DNA of 64,000 nucleotides from Vogesella aquatica (GCF_028548455.1 NZ_JAQQLF010000011.1:89968-153967); one strand, 5' to 3'; counted from the stretch's first letter, positions 25,361 through 35,521 are shown. Notes: generated by a model not told the origin, from the letters alone. Program-made: numbers and translations.

Positions 25361-26299
25361 ATGAAAATAGCCATTATCGGCGGCGCCGGCTTCGTCGGCA
25401 GCCACATTGCAGAACACCTCACCCGTGACGGCCACGCGCTGACGCTGGCCACCCGCAACCGCGAGCGCCACAAGGCCACGCTGATTTCGCTGCCGCACGC
25501 CGAGCTGCGCGAGTGCAATGTGCACGAGCCGGCTCAGCTGGCCGCGCTGCTGGCCGGCCACGACGCCGTGATCAGCATGGTGGGCATCCTGCACGGCAGC
25601 CGCGACGCCTTCGAGCGCGCCCACGTGCAACTAGCAGGAAAAATCGTGGCCGCCAGCCACGCCAGCGGCATCCGCCGCCTGGTGCACATCAGCGCGCTGG
25701 GCGCCAGCGAGCAGGCGCCGAGCGACTACCAGCAAACCAAGGGCAAGGCGGAACGGCTGATCGAAGCCAGCGGCCTGGACTACACCATCCTGCGCCCGTC
25801 GGTGATCTTTGGCGCCAGCGACAACTTCCTCAATATGTTTGCCAAGCTGGCTGCCAGCGCGCCTTTTCTGCCGATTGGCGGCGCCGGCACCCGCTTTGCC
25901 CCGGTATGGGTAGACGATGTAGCCCGCGCCGTGGCCGCCAGCCTGGCACGCCCGGCCACCGTTGGCCGCAAGCTGGACCTGGCCGGCCCCGGCGTCTACA
26001 CGCTGCGCCAGCTGGTAGCCTATGCGGCCAACCTGTCCGGCCACCCGCGCACCATCATCGCCCTGCCGGAATGGGCCGCCATGCTACAGGCCACGCTGCT
26101 GGGCCTGCTGCCCGGCCCGGCCCTGCTCAGCGCCGACAATGTGCGCTCGCTGCGGGTGGATAACGTCAGCGAGCAGCCCTTCCCCGCCGCGCTGCTGGGC
26201 TTTGCCCCCACCGCGCTGGAAGCGGTGGCACCGTTATATCTGGGCGAGCAGGAATGCAACCTGACGCTAGACCGCTACCGCGCCAGGGCTGCCCGCTGA
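25361..26299 (+). CDS. NAD(P)-binding atypical SDR protein (NDUFA9/complex I-associated type)
   Basis: The protein has 312 residues. The start [13 protein letters not shown] is chosen for GGGAG 6 bases upstream and because the Rossmann glycine motif must be N-terminal. It lacks the classical Y-x3-K pair in the usual place, as in the atypical SDRs. H-I-S-A-L-G-A, K-G-K-A-E and L-R-P-S-V-I-F-G match the group of NDUFA9-like and ubiquinone-biosynthesis-linked proteins. The substrate is unknown. The stop overlaps the cca start by one base (TGATG). Confidence 0.87.
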   Translation: MKIAIIGGAGFVGSHIAEHLTRDGHALTLATRNRERHKATLISLPHAELRECNVHEPAQLAALLAGHDAVISMVGILHGSRDAFERAHVQLAGKIVAASHASGIRRLVHISALGASEQAPSDYQQTKGKAERLIEASGLDYTILRPSVIFGASDNFLNMFAKLAASAPFLPIGGAGTRFAPVWVDDVARAVAASLARPATVGRKLDLAGPGVYTLRQLVAYAANLSGHPRTIIALPEWAAMLQATLLGLLPGPALLSADNVRSLRVDNVSEQPFPAALLGFAPTALEAVAPLYLGEQECNLTLDRYRARAAR

Positions 26300-27525
26300 T
26301 GAAGTGCTATATCGTTGGCGGCGCCGTGCGCGACCGCCTGCTGGGCCTGCCGGTAAAAGACCGTGACTGGGTGGTGGTGGGTGCCACGCCGGAAGCCATG
26401 CTGGCCCGTGGTTTCAAGCCGGTAGGCAAGGATTTTCCGGTGTTCCTGCACCCGCACACCCACGAGGAGTACGCGCTGGCGCGCACCGAGCGCAAGGTTG
26501 GCCGCGGCTACCACGGCTTTACTTTCCACGCCGCACCCGATGTCACGCTGGAAGAGGACCTGATCCGCCGCGACCTCACCATCAACGCCATCGCCCAGGA
26601 CGACGACGGCACCCTGATCGACCCCTACGGCGGCGTGGCCGACGTGCGGGCCGGTGTGCTGCGCCACGTCAGCCTGGCCTTTGCCGAAGACCCGGTACGC
26701 ATTCTGCGCCTGGCGCGTTTTGCCGCCCGCTTCGGTTTTGCCGTGGCGCCGGAAACGCAAACGCTGATGCAGCAGATGGTGGCCAACGGCGAAGTAGACG
26801 CGCTGGTGGCCGAACGCGTGTGGCAAGAGCTGGCCAAGGGCCTGATGACCGACACCCCTTCGCGCATGCTGCTGGCCTTGCGTGACTGTGGCGCCCTGGC
26901 GCGGCTGCTGCCCGAGCTGGACGCGCTGTTCGGCGTGCCGCAACGCGCCGACTACCACCCGGAAATCGACACCGGCGACCACGTGATGCGCGTGCTGGAC
27001 TACAGCGCCAGCCAGGGCCAGCCGCTGCCGGTGCGCTTTGCCGCGCTGATGCACGACCTGGGCAAGGCGCGCACGCCGGCCGACATCCTGCCGCGCCACA
27101 TCGGCCACGAGCCACGCGGCGAGGCACCGCTGCTGGCGCTATGCGAACGGCTGCGCGTCCCCGCCGAGTGCCGCGACCTGGCACGCATCACCGCGCTGTA
27201 CCACACCAAGGTGCACACCGCCTTCCAGCTACGCCCGGACACCGTGCTGGGCCTGCTGCGCGACTGCGACGCGCTGCGGCGCCCGGAACGCTTTGCCCAG
27301 CTGCTGGCCGCCTGCGTGGCCGATGCCCGTGGCCGCCTGCACTTCGAGCAGTGTGACTATCCGCAGGCCGACTACCTGGCCGCCATGTTGGCCGCCGCCC
27401 AGGCGGTGGACGCCGGCGCGGTAGCCAAAGCCTGTACCGACAAGAAAAACATCGCCCAGGCCGTGGACGCCGCCCGCGTGGCCGCCATCGCCCAGGCCAA
27501 GAAAACCTACCCGCACCCGGCATGA
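26299..27525 (+). CDS. cca: CCA-adding tRNA nucleotidyltransferase with HD domain
   Basis: The protein has 408 residues, starting directly at [12 protein letters not shown]. It is a class II enzyme: [14 protein letters not shown] (metal aspartates), [10 protein letters not shown], and the nucleotide-selecting R-F-A-A-R-F. The C-terminal HD domain (D-H-V-M-R-V-L, L-M-H-D-L-G-K) gives 2',3'-cyclic phosphodiesterase and phosphatase activity in the E. coli type. It adds or repairs the 3' CCA of tRNAs. Confidence 0.96.
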   Translation: MKCYIVGGAVRDRLLGLPVKDRDWVVVGATPEAMLARGFKPVGKDFPVFLHPHTHEEYALARTERKVGRGYHGFTFHAAPDVTLEEDLIRRDLTINAIAQDDDGTLIDPYGGVADVRAGVLRHVSLAFAEDPVRILRLARFAARFGFAVAPETQTLMQQMVANGEVDALVAERVWQELAKGLMTDTPSRMLLALRDCGALARLLPELDALFGVPQRADYHPEIDTGDHVMRVLDYSASQGQPLPVRFAALMHDLGKARTPADILPRHIGHEPRGEAPLLALCERLRVPAECRDLARITALYHTKVHTAFQLRPDTVLGLLRDCDALRRPERFAQLLAACVADARGRLHFEQCDYPQADYLAAMLAAAQAVDAGAVAKACTDKKNIAQAVDAARVAAIAQAKKTYPHPA

Positions 27526-28640
27526 CGTTTACCACACTCCCCGCCACACTGATGCGTGGCGGCACCAGCAAAGGCCTGTTCTTCCGCGCCGACCAGCTAC
27601 CCGACGACCCAGCCCGCGTGCAGGCACTGCTGATGCGCGCACTGGGTAGCCCCGACCCGTACGGCAGCCAGCTGGACGGCCTGGGCACCGGCATTTCCAG
27701 CACCAGCAAGATCGTCATCATCGGCCCGTCGCAGCAGCCCGGCTGCCACGTGGACTACCTGTTCGGCCACGTGGCCATCGCCGATGCGCTGGTGGACTGG
27801 TCCGGCAACTGCGGCAATCTCAGCGCCGCCGTACCAGTATTTGCACTGATGCAGAAAATGGTAGCCGGCGCCCCTGCCAACGGCCCGGTAGCGGTACACA
27901 TCTGGCAGGCCAATATCGGCAAGAAGATCATCGCAGAACTGCAGATGCAGAATGGCCGGCCGGTATGGTGGGGGGACTATTTTCTGGACGGCATTGCCTT
28001 TTCTGCCGGGCCCATCCGGCTACGCTTTCTCGACCCGGCCGGCGGCGCCAGCGGCAAGCTGTTCCCCACCGGCAGCCCGCGCGACACCTTAACCCTGCCG
28101 GACGGCAGCACGCTGGAAGCCACGCTGATTGACGCCGGCAACCCCACCGTGTTCGTGCGCGCGGCCGACCTGGGCCTGCGTGGCGACGAAACCGGCCACG
28201 CCCTTAGTGCCGATCAGCAACAGAAACTGGAATGGGCACGCTGTGCCGGCGCGGTGATGATGAAGCTGGGGCCGGACATCGACACCATCCAGCGCGAACG
28301 CCCGGCCACGCCCAAGATCAGTTTTCTGTCGCCGGCCAGCCAGCCCGGCTGCGCGCTGACTGCCCGCATCGTGTCGATGGGCCGCCTGCACCACGCTTAC
28401 ACCGGCACCGGCGCCATCGCACTGGCCGCCGCTGCCGCCATCCAGAACACGCTAGCCGCCGAGCTATGCGGCGCCCCGGTACGCGGCCAAGCTTTCACTT
28501 TTGCCCACGCTGGTGGCTGCCAGACGCTGGAAGCCATCGTGCAACGCCAAGGCCGCAGCTGGCAGGTGAGCGAAGTCGTGATGACGCGCCACGCGCGGCC
28601 GCTGATGCAAGGCACGCTGTACATACCGCAGCAGCCCTGA
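27522..28640 (+). CDS. PrpF-family isomerase/tautomerase
   Basis: The protein has 372 residues. The start [11 protein letters not shown] and [15 protein letters not shown] are typical of PrpF, a diaminopimelate-epimerase-fold family. Members isomerise methylaconitate (2-methylcitrate cycle) or tautomerise oxalomesaconate. No prpC, acnD or gallate-pathway gene is nearby, so the substrate remains open. It overlaps cca by ATGA and ends the forward cluster at the terminator 28663. Confidence 0.85.
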   Translation: MTFTTLPATLMRGGTSKGLFFRADQLPDDPARVQALLMRALGSPDPYGSQLDGLGTGISSTSKIVIIGPSQQPGCHVDYLFGHVAIADALVDWSGNCGNLSAAVPVFALMQKMVAGAPANGPVAVHIWQANIGKKIIAELQMQNGRPVWWGDYFLDGIAFSAGPIRLRFLDPAGGASGKLFPTGSPRDTLTLPDGSTLEATLIDAGNPTVFVRAADLGLRGDETGHALSADQQQKLEWARCAGAVMMKLGPDIDTIQRERPATPKISFLSPASQPGCALTARIVSMGRLHHAYTGTGAIALAAAAAIQNTLAAELCGAPVRGQAFTFAHAGGCQTLEAIVQRQGRSWQVSEVVMTRHARPLMQGTLYIPQQP

Positions 28641-28662
28641 ATTGCGCGGGCAGCCGCAAGCA

Positions 28663-28700
28663 AAACCCCCTGCTCACTCACGTTGGCAGGGGGTTTGTTT
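28663..28700 (+). terminator. Terminator of the trkA-prpF cluster
   Basis: AAACCCCCTGC and GCAGGGGGTTT form a strong 11-bp stem around a 12-base loop, followed by GTTT. Confidence 0.85.
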
Positions 28701-28746
28701 CGGAGCCTGGCCAGCTGCCCCGGGCAGCCGGCAGTAGCAATGCCGC

Positions 28747-29286
28747 TTAATCGCGGAAGATGAACTGCCCCTGCGCATCACGCCGTGGCATGGCCATGGG
28801 GTTGAAGTCGGGAAAAGCCAGGCTGCGCACGTGCCAGGTCAACAGCAGGGTCAGTACGGTCATCACCCCCTGCACCACCGCCCAGCCGCCCTGGGGCAGC
28901 TGCGATACCAGCTGCGGCAGCTGGATCAGCGCGTACAGGATATAGACATTGAATGCGGCCGCGATCCAGCGCGAAAACCCGGCGGCAAACGCCGCCGGCA
29001 CCAGCGCCGAAAACAGCGCCATCCAGACACCCTGCCCGCCCAGCAGCTGGCCATTCTGGTAGCCCACGCCCAGCGACAATAAAGAAAAACCCATCATCAC
29101 CGCGATAAGGGTGTGGTTTTTTACCTGATACTGCCGCCGCCGCGCCGGGGTAGCCGTAGCGGCCAACAAGTAAGCCAGCTGGCCAGGGTTGGCCGCACTG
29201 GCTTGCAGCGCGCTGTAAATGGCCTGCTTGCTTTGGCCCTCTGCCAAAGCCTGGTCAATCGCTTGCTGCATTGCCTGCTTCTTCAT
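28747..29286 (-). CDS. Polytopic membrane protein, hypothetical
   Basis: The protein has 179 residues. The start M-K-K-Q-A-M-Q-Q is chosen, with GAGGC upstream. A soluble helical N-terminus (residues 1-55) resembles a short SHOCT-like or ubiquitin-associated-type helix bundle and is followed by four transmembrane helices. The C-terminus ends R-D-A-Q-G-Q-F-I-F-R-D. I do not recognise a family. Two GTTGGCCGC-class repeats (29159, 29188) sit inside in opposite orientation. Confidence 0.75.
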   Translation of the reverse strand: MKKQAMQQAIDQALAEGQSKQAIYSALQASAANPGQLAYLLAATATPARRRQYQVKNHTLIAVMMGFSLLSLGVGYQNGQLLGGQGVWMALFSALVPAAFAAGFSRWIAAAFNVYILYALIQLPQLVSQLPQGGWAVVQGVMTVLTLLLTWHVRSLAFPDFNPMAMPRRDAQGQFIFRD

Positions 29287-29423
29287 GATTCTGCCTCTAT
29301 TGAACAGCCGGCATTGTGCCATAACTGTTCAATTATCCGTCAAAGCAAAGCTATGCATATAGAATGCCTGTGAATTTCGATGACTGCTGCTTATACTTAA
29401 CCAACCGCTCAGGGGAGACCGTC

Positions 29424-30608
29424 ATGCCTTGCCATATCCTCATTGCAGAAGACAGCACTAGCCAGCGCGAAGCGCTGGCCGCACTGTGCCGCACCCTGCC
29501 AGACGTTGAGGTGCACGAAGCATCGGACGGCCGCTGGGCTGCGCAGCTGGCACGCAAGCTAGCGCAACTGGACCTGGTGATTACCGACATCAATATGCCA
29601 GGCATGGATGGCATCGAGCTGATGCAAGAACTGTCACGTCATGTGCAGCTGCCCTCGCTACTGCTATTGAGCGGGCACGTGCCCGAGCTGCTGTCCAACT
29701 GCATGCGCGCTGCCGAAGAGCTGGGGTTTGCCAATATTGCCTACCTGGCCAAGCCCGTCGAAGTGGATACCCTGCTACGCGAGGTGCGGCAGCTGCTACT
29801 ACAGCGCCAGGGCCCGGATACGGCCGAGCACGCCATCCCGCTGTCCGAGATTTTTACCGGCCTGGCCCACAACCAGTTCTGTGCGCACTTCCAGCCCATT
29901 TACAGCCAGCATGAGCACCGCGCGGTACAGGTGGAGGCGTTGGCGCGCTGGCAGCACCCGGCCTATGGCTTACTGGGGCCGGCCAGCTTCATCGACCGGC
30001 TGGAACACGAAGGCTTTATCGTGCTGCTGACCCGGCGCATTGTGCAAACCAGCCTGGACCTGCTTACCCGCAACCCCTGGGCGCAAGACCTGCGGCTGTC
30101 GATCAACCTGTCACGCGGGCTGCTGGACGATGCCGAATTTTTTGACTGGCTGATCAAAGAGGTAGAAGAGCGGCAGATACCACCACGGCAAATCGTGCTG
30201 GAAATTACCGAAACCATGGCGTTCAGCAACCTGGGCAATACGCTGGCGGCGCTGCTGCGGCTGCGCATGCGCGGCTTCGAGCTGTCGCTGGACGATTTTG
30301 GCGCCGGGCATACCAACCTGGAGCAGCTGAAAGACCTGCCGATTACCGAGCTGAAGCTGGATCGCACGCTGATCAAGAACATTCACCAGGCGCACCGTAC
30401 GCAGAGCATTCTGGACGGCATTATCCGCATTGGCCAACAACTGCAGCTACGCATGGTAGCCGAAGGCATAGACAACCCGCACGACCTGGCCTACCTGCAG
30501 GGCCGCTACCCCGAGCTGGAGCTGCAAGGCTTTTATCTGGGACGGCCGGTAGCCTCCAGCGAGCTGTCCTCGCACCTGGGTTACGGCAACCGGCCCGCCA
30601 GCGCCTGA
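29424..30608 (+). CDS. Response regulator with EAL phosphodiesterase output
   Basis: The protein has 394 residues, starting at M-P-C-H-I-L-I-A-E-D behind GGGGAGA. The receiver domain (1-125) has D55 in I-T-D-I-N-M-P-G and lysine in Y-L-A-K-P. The EAL domain (about 150-390) has E-A-L-A-R, I-N-L-S, E-I-T-E-T, L-D-D-F-G-A-G, L-K-L-D and A-E-G-I-D, all catalytic positions intact. It should degrade cyclic di-GMP under control of phosphorylation. No kinase is adjacent; the orphan kinase at 18620 is one possible partner (speculative). Confidence 0.92.
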   Translation: MPCHILIAEDSTSQREALAALCRTLPDVEVHEASDGRWAAQLARKLAQLDLVITDINMPGMDGIELMQELSRHVQLPSLLLLSGHVPELLSNCMRAAEELGFANIAYLAKPVEVDTLLREVRQLLLQRQGPDTAEHAIPLSEIFTGLAHNQFCAHFQPIYSQHEHRAVQVEALARWQHPAYGLLGPASFIDRLEHEGFIVLLTRRIVQTSLDLLTRNPWAQDLRLSINLSRGLLDDAEFFDWLIKEVEERQIPPRQIVLEITETMAFSNLGNTLAALLRLRMRGFELSLDDFGAGHTNLEQLKDLPITELKLDRTLIKNIHQAHRTQSILDGIIRIGQQLQLRMVAEGIDNPHDLAYLQGRYPELELQGFYLGRPVASSELSSHLGYGNRPASA

Positions 30609-30624
30609 GCCCCCGGCTATACCG

Positions 30625-30652
30625 GCAAACAGAAAACGGCCCGCAGGCCGTT
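30625..30652 (-). terminator. Terminator at the end of the pepA-holC-orf-pduO operon
   Basis: AACGGCC (30635-30641) and GGCCGTT (30646-30652) form a stem with a 4-base loop. On the minus strand it is followed by TTCTGTTTG. It also lies just after the convergent Rec-EAL gene. Confidence 0.65.
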
Positions 30653-30668
30653 GGTGTTCTGCAAGCGC

Positions 30669-31226
30669 TTAGCCGGCAGTACGTCTGGGCAGCCACAAGA
30701 CGTCTGGCACCTGCGCAGCCACATTCAGGTGGCGCGACAGGATGAACAGCACGTCGGACAGGCGGTTCAGGTACTGGCGCGGCAGGGCTGGCATGGCATC
30801 AAACTCGCCCAGGGCCACCACACTGCGCTCGGCACGCCGGCATACCGCACGCCCCTGGTGCGCCACGGCCGCAGCGCGACACCCGCCCGGCAGAATGAAC
30901 TCCTTCAGCGGTGGCAGTTGTGCATTCCATTCGGCGGCGTGGTGTTCCAGCATGGACAACTGGGCAGCCTGCAAGGCCTGGTAGCCAGGCACGGCCAACT
31001 CGGAGCCCAGATCAAACAGATCGTGCTGCACTTCTGCCAGGAAGGCATCCACGCCGGCAGGCAGGCTTTCGCAACGCAGTAAACCGATAATGCAATTCAA
31101 CTCGTCTACATCGCCCAGGGCATGAATACGGTCGGCATTCTTCGACACCCGGCTACCATCGCCCAGGCCGGTAGTGCCAGCATCACCACCACGGGTGATA
31201 ATGCTGGACAGACGGTCAGTCATCAA
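30669..31226 (-). CDS. Cob(I)alamin adenosyltransferase, PduO type
   Basis: The protein has 185 residues. The ATP-binding N-terminus T-R-G-G-D-A-G-T-T-G-L, the segment D-R-I-H-A-L-G-D-V-D-E-L-N, and the C-terminal C-R-R-A-E-R-S-V-V are family signatures. It transfers adenosyl from ATP to reduced cobalamin to form coenzyme B12. It overlaps the upstream 724-residue gene by 4 bases. No cobalamin biosynthesis gene is nearby, so it probably serves salvage. Confidence 0.95.
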   Translation of the reverse strand: MMTDRLSSIITRGGDAGTTGLGDGSRVSKNADRIHALGDVDELNCIIGLLRCESLPAGVDAFLAEVQHDLFDLGSELAVPGYQALQAAQLSMLEHHAAEWNAQLPPLKEFILPGGCRAAAVAHQGRAVCRRAERSVVALGEFDAMPALPRQYLNRLSDVLFILSRHLNVAAQVPDVLWLPRRTAG

Positions 31227-33397
31227 ACTTCCTTATTGTGGCTAGCGGCCTCGTCCAGCGCTTCGCGCAGCGACGCGCGCAGGGACTCAGCCAGCATCAT
31301 GTCAAAATCTTCTTTCAGCTGCTTCATCACGCCAGCCATCAGCTGCTTGGCCTGCTGCTCCAGCGCGTCCTGCATCCATAGCGCCAGCTCGACTTTCATG
31401 CGGGGCAACACGCGGGCGTAAAGCGCCTCGATCAGGGCGTTTTCATCCAGCCCGGCCGCCACCGCAGACGCACCCGGTGGCTGGTTTGCCTCTGCCGGCA
31501 TGGCCTGACCGACGGCTTCGATATGGATATCGTTTTCGGACAACACCGGTACGGGCTGCGCCGTCACCTGCGCCGGGCTGGCCACGACGGCCGGTGCGGC
31601 CAACTCGTCCGGCACCAGCGGCTGACGCCGTAAGCGGATAACCTCTGCGATCACCGGTGCCACCTCAGGCTCGCTGGCATCCGGCAGCTGATCCAGATCT
31701 AGCGGCGGCTCGGCGCCCAGATCCCGCGCCCAGGCCAGCTCGACTTCTTTATCGCCGGCATGAAACCCAGCGACTGACAGCGGCCAATCGCCACCTGGCA
31801 GCTTGCCGGCGGGTTCGCCCAGCGTAGCGGCCGGCGATACCACCGCGCCAGCCAGGCCCAGGCCGCCACCCAATACACCCATGGGCAGGCTATCCAGAGA
31901 AATGCTCTGCACGATATCGTGCGCCGCCGGCTCGGGCAGCACAGGCTCGCGTGCGGCCAACTCTGCCTGGGCTGCTTGCAACCAGGCGGGGACCGGCTCT
32001 ACCGCGCGGCCAAGCTCACTATTAATCTGATCAAACCTGCTAACGGGCTCGGCGACTGCTGACAAACCTGACGCAGCAGGCATATCCGCAAACGCTGTCT
32101 CTTCGACCGGCGGGCTCGTCACCCGCTCGACCGCATCCGCCATCGGCTCCGGTGCAGCGGGCTGCACGACAAAGTCGGCTTCTACCACGATTTCATCCTG
32201 CGCAGCAGTGCCAGCTAACGCTGCGTCGAAGGCAGGCTGCACCACGGGCTCTGCAACAGGCACCAGTGGATCTTCCGCCGGTTCGGCCAGCGTTACCGGG
32301 GTTGGCGGCGCGAGTGGCAGCACCTTATCCTGCGCCACAGCCAACGGCGCTTGCACTGGTTGCAAATCGGCCAGGATGTCGTCAATCGACATCGCCAGGT
32401 TAGCGGCCGGCTCATCCGGCACGTCCCAAGGCAAGGCTTCGAAAGCGGGGGCAACAGACAGGTCGGGCATGGCCGCTTCCGGCCGCAGGTTGGCCGCATC
32501 GCTGGCCAATGGCGCATCGGTGCCTGTCACTTCCCACCCGGCATCGGTCAGCAGTGGCGGGCTACTTTGCAAAACGGGTGCGGTGTCAGGCTCGGGCATC
32601 AGCACCGGCACGGCGTTCAGCTCGGCCAGATCGGCAGCCTGTGTGGCTGGCGGCTCCCAGGTGCTGGCCCACTCGTCGTCGGTAGACGCTGCTGCAAAAA
32701 TCTCGGTTTGCGGCGAAATAGCGTCGTCGGCTTTGTTGAGGAAAGCATCCAGCGGCAGCTCCGGCAGGTCTGCCGGCTCATCGAAATCGTCCAGCTGGGC
32801 GGCAAACTGGTCCAGCGATGCCTGGTCTGGCTGCAAGGCATCCAGACCGGCGTCAGCGGGCGCATCCGGCGGCACTACGCTGGTACTGGGTACAACCGGC
32901 TCGAAGGTGGCGCGGGCAAACAACGCCCCTAGCCCGTCGCTGCTGCCTGCAGCCTCAGGAGCACTGGCCTGCGGCACATCGTCCAGCTCGAAAACAAAGT
33001 CATCCGCGGGCTGGCCACTACCGGCCAGGGGGCTGGCTGCAAGCGGGTTGTCATGGCGATGATCCAGACCCGGCAAAACATCATCCAGCGACAGTTCGCT
33101 AGGCAGGTCCACTTCCAGGTCCAGCGACGGCAGGCGCTCGATCAGCTGGCTGGCATTCAGGCTGGCCTGCTCGGCATCGCCCAGGTCGTCACCCAGCACA
33201 TCATCGAGCGACAGCTCGTCCGGCAGGGTCAGCCCTGGTGGCGCCTCGCCAGGTAAAACCTGCGCCAGGGCGTCCAGCTCGGCAGAAAAATCGTAGGCAG
33301 GAATATCCAGCACCGGAATCGCTTCTACCTCTACCACATCGGTCAGTACAGGCAGGTCTTGCGGGTTCCAGCCCTGGTCGGGAGTCGGGTTTGTCAT
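31223..33397 (-). CDS. Large acidic, low-complexity hypothetical protein
   Basis: The protein has 724 residues, very rich in Ala, Pro, Asp, Glu and Val, with no signal peptide, no transmembrane helix and almost no Cys. Short acidic repeats recur near the N-terminus (L-P-D-E-L-S-L-D-D-V-L at about 58-68 and L-P-S-E-L-S-L-D-D-V-L at about 98-108). The first 640 residues are probably disordered. Only the C-terminal 75 residues look folded, as amphipathic helices containing L-Y-A-R-V-L-P-R-M-K-V-E-L. It overlaps holC and pduO by 4 bases each. I cannot name a function; an adaptor or scaffold role is only a guess from the composition. Confidence 0.85.
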   Translation of the reverse strand: MTNPTPDQGWNPQDLPVLTDVVEVEAIPVLDIPAYDFSAELDALAQVLPGEAPPGLTLPDELSLDDVLGDDLGDAEQASLNASQLIERLPSLDLEVDLPSELSLDDVLPGLDHRHDNPLAASPLAGSGQPADDFVFELDDVPQASAPEAAGSSDGLGALFARATFEPVVPSTSVVPPDAPADAGLDALQPDQASLDQFAAQLDDFDEPADLPELPLDAFLNKADDAISPQTEIFAAASTDDEWASTWEPPATQAADLAELNAVPVLMPEPDTAPVLQSSPPLLTDAGWEVTGTDAPLASDAANLRPEAAMPDLSVAPAFEALPWDVPDEPAANLAMSIDDILADLQPVQAPLAVAQDKVLPLAPPTPVTLAEPAEDPLVPVAEPVVQPAFDAALAGTAAQDEIVVEADFVVQPAAPEPMADAVERVTSPPVEETAFADMPAASGLSAVAEPVSRFDQINSELGRAVEPVPAWLQAAQAELAAREPVLPEPAAHDIVQSISLDSLPMGVLGGGLGLAGAVVSPAATLGEPAGKLPGGDWPLSVAGFHAGDKEVELAWARDLGAEPPLDLDQLPDASEPEVAPVIAEVIRLRRQPLVPDELAAPAVVASPAQVTAQPVPVLSENDIHIEAVGQAMPAEANQPPGASAVAAGLDENALIEALYARVLPRMKVELALWMQDALEQQAKQLMAGVMKQLKEDFDMMLAESLRASLREALDEAASHNKEV

Positions 33398-33819
33398 GCG
33401 GCATCACTCATGTCGTGATGGTGAATATCAAAGCCCAGGTCGAGGTAGGCACGGTAGCGTGTACGCGCTACTGCCCGGGAAGCCTCCTCCTGGCTAACCA
33501 CCTCCAGAATACGGGAAAACCCCGCAGGGTTGACAGGCATTTCTTCACCCAGATTCAATAAAACTGTCGGGCCGGCAGGTATATCGAAATGGGTGGCGAG
33601 CCAGATACGCGACGACGGCGCCTCCGCCGCGTTCCACTCGCAATGCGCAATGAAACTGGTATCGCCAAAAGACCAAAGCGCCCGGCTAAAAGCCTGCAGC
33701 GCCTGGTCGTCAGGAAGAACGACCAGCAGCCGTTCTTCCTTGCGGTATACAGTTTGTGCCGCACGGCAGGCAAAAGCCTGCACATTGGCGACACCTGTAT
33801 AAAAATCAATCCGCGTCAT
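33394..33819 (-). CDS. holC: DNA polymerase III subunit chi
   Basis: The protein has 141 residues. The start T-R-I-D-F-Y-T-G-V and the internal V-L-P-D-D-Q-A-L-Q-A-F-S-R-A-L-W segment match HolC. It connects the clamp loader to SSB with HolD. The start overlaps the pepA end by 14 bases, the well-known pepA-holC arrangement of gammaproteobacteria and betaproteobacteria. Confidence 0.93.
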   Translation of the reverse strand: MTRIDFYTGVANVQAFACRAAQTVYRKEERLLVVLPDDQALQAFSRALWSFGDTSFIAHCEWNAAEAPSSRIWLATHFDIPAGPTVLLNLGEEMPVNPAGFSRILEVVSQEEASRAVARTRYRAYLDLGFDIHHHDMSDAA

Positions 33820-35368
33820 CTTCTGTCGTTTCTACCACTTCACGACGGGGGCGGCCGCGGCGGACCACGTTACCCAGCGCAATGTCGGCACGGTCTTGCA
33901 GGAACTGCACCAGCATTGGCACCGGGCGGCCAGTGGCACCCTTGTCCTTGCCACCACGCCAGGCGGTACCGGCGATATCCAGGTGGGCCCAGTCGTAGGC
34001 CTTGGCAAAGCGCGACAGGAAGCAGGCGGCGCTGACGCTGCCACCGGCACGGCCGCCAATATTGGCCATATCGGCAAACGGGCTCTTCAGCAGCTCCTGG
34101 TATTCGTCCCACAGCGGCATGTGCCAGGCGCGATCACCTACCTCTTCACCGGCAGCCCACAGCTCTTTGGCCAGGCTGTCCTGGTTGCTGTACAGGCCGG
34201 TAGCAATGTGGCCCAGCGCGACCACGCAGGCGCCGGTCAGCGTGGCCACGTCGACTACGGTAGCCGGGTTGAAGCGTTCGACGTAAGTGAGTGCATCGCA
34301 CAGCACCAGGCGACCTTCGGCGTCGGTATTCAGCACTTCGATGGTCTGGCCGGACATGGAGGTCACGATATCGCCCGGTTTCAGCGCACGGCCGGACGGC
34401 ATGTTTTCGCAGGTAGCCACCACGCAAATCAGGTTGAGTGGCAGTTTCATGTCGACAGCGGCACGGAAAGCACCGATCACGGCAGCAGCACCGCCCATGT
34501 CGTACTTCATTTCATCCATGCCTTCGCCCGGCTTCAGCGAAATACCGCCGGAGTCGAAGGTCAGACCCTTGCCTACCAGCACGATAGGACGGTCGTTCTT
34601 GTCTTTGGCACCAAAATGCTTGAGCACCACAAAGCGGGCTTCTTCGTCACTGCCTTTGGCCACAGACAGGAAGGAGTGCATTTTCAGCGCATCCAGTTCG
34701 GCCGGGCCCATTACCTCGGCCTCGGCACCAAAGGCCAGCGCCATGTCACGCGCGACTTCGGCCAGGTATACCGGGGTGCAGACATTACCCGGGGCATTGG
34801 CCAGGTCCTTGGCCAGCTTCATGCCGGCGGCGATGGCCTGGCCACGTTGCTGACCGCGTTCACCATCGGTCAGGTCGCTGCGGCGCGGTACGGCCAGCGT
34901 CATCTTGCGCGGCTCGCGCACTTCGTCCAGACGCGATTTGAACTTGTCAAAACGGTAGAGGGTGTCCAGCGTTACTACGGTAGCCTGCTCTACCATCCAC
35001 TCCACATCGTGTTTCTTCACGTGCAGCTCGGACAGGTAGCTCACCACTTCGTTGGACTGGGTGGCGGCCAGGGCTTTTACCGAAGCGCGGATGGCTTCAC
35101 GGTATTCTTTGGCACGGAAGTCCCGCTCTTTGCCCAGGCCAACCAGCATGACGCGGTCACACAGGGTATGCGGCACGGAATGCAGGATCAGGGTGGTGCC
35201 CAGCTTGCCGTCCATGTCGCCACGTTTGAGCACATCGGTAATGAAGCCGTTCGATATGCGGTCAAGCAGGTCGGCAGCAAAAGACAGCTTGCGGGTTTCG
35301 TAAACACCGACCACAACGCAGGCTACGCGCTGTTTTTCCGGGCTTCCGCTTTTAATGTTAAACTCCAT
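33806..35368 (-). CDS. pepA: Cytosol (leucyl) aminopeptidase
   Basis: The protein has 520 residues. The start M-E-F-N-I-K-S-G is selected over an upstream in-frame start because GGAG lies 7 bases before it. The M17 catalytic domain has G-K-G-L-T-F-D-S-G-G-I-S (metal lysine and aspartate), K-Y-D-M-G-G-A-A, and the signature N-T-D-A-E-G-R-L. It removes N-terminal residues using two metal ions; in E. coli it also binds DNA. The C-terminus extends in an Arg/Glu/Asp-rich tail. Confidence 0.96.
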   Translation of the reverse strand: MEFNIKSGSPEKQRVACVVVGVYETRKLSFAADLLDRISNGFITDVLKRGDMDGKLGTTLILHSVPHTLCDRVMLVGLGKERDFRAKEYREAIRASVKALAATQSNEVVSYLSELHVKKHDVEWMVEQATVVTLDTLYRFDKFKSRLDEVREPRKMTLAVPRRSDLTDGERGQQRGQAIAAGMKLAKDLANAPGNVCTPVYLAEVARDMALAFGAEAEVMGPAELDALKMHSFLSVAKGSDEEARFVVLKHFGAKDKNDRPIVLVGKGLTFDSGGISLKPGEGMDEMKYDMGGAAAVIGAFRAAVDMKLPLNLICVVATCENMPSGRALKPGDIVTSMSGQTIEVLNTDAEGRLVLCDALTYVERFNPATVVDVATLTGACVVALGHIATGLYSNQDSLAKELWAAGEEVGDRAWHMPLWDEYQELLKSPFADMANIGGRAGGSVSAACFLSRFAKAYDWAHLDIAGTAWRGGKDKGATGRPVPMLVQFLQDRADIALGNVVRRGRPRREVVETTEDDAD

Positions 35369-35491
35369 GCAACGCTCCACCATGTGTGTTTGGTTCATCA
35401 AGACATACGTTCCAGCAGGCTTTTGGCCTGGCCGGAACCGGCCGACAAGCCTTGATTTTCTGGCCGACAACCATTCAGGTTAACCTTTCCA

Positions 35492-35521
35492 ATTATCACT
35501 ATCCTTTTGACGAATTGTCAA
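35492..35521 (-). promoter_or_regulatory. Sigma-70 promoter of the pepA operon
   Basis: On the minus strand, TTGACA (35516-35521) and GATAAT (35492-35497) are separated by 18 bases: a perfect -35 and a five-of-six -10. It lies about 125 bases upstream of the pepA start. The -35 is one arm of the palindrome TTGAC-GAATT-GTCAA (35507-35521), a possible operator shared with the divergent lptF. Confidence 0.65.

Noticed and set aside
33896..35455. 519-codon open frame opposite pepA
   Set aside because: Antisense of a well-conserved aminopeptidase; His/Gln/Val-rich composition typical of such shadows.
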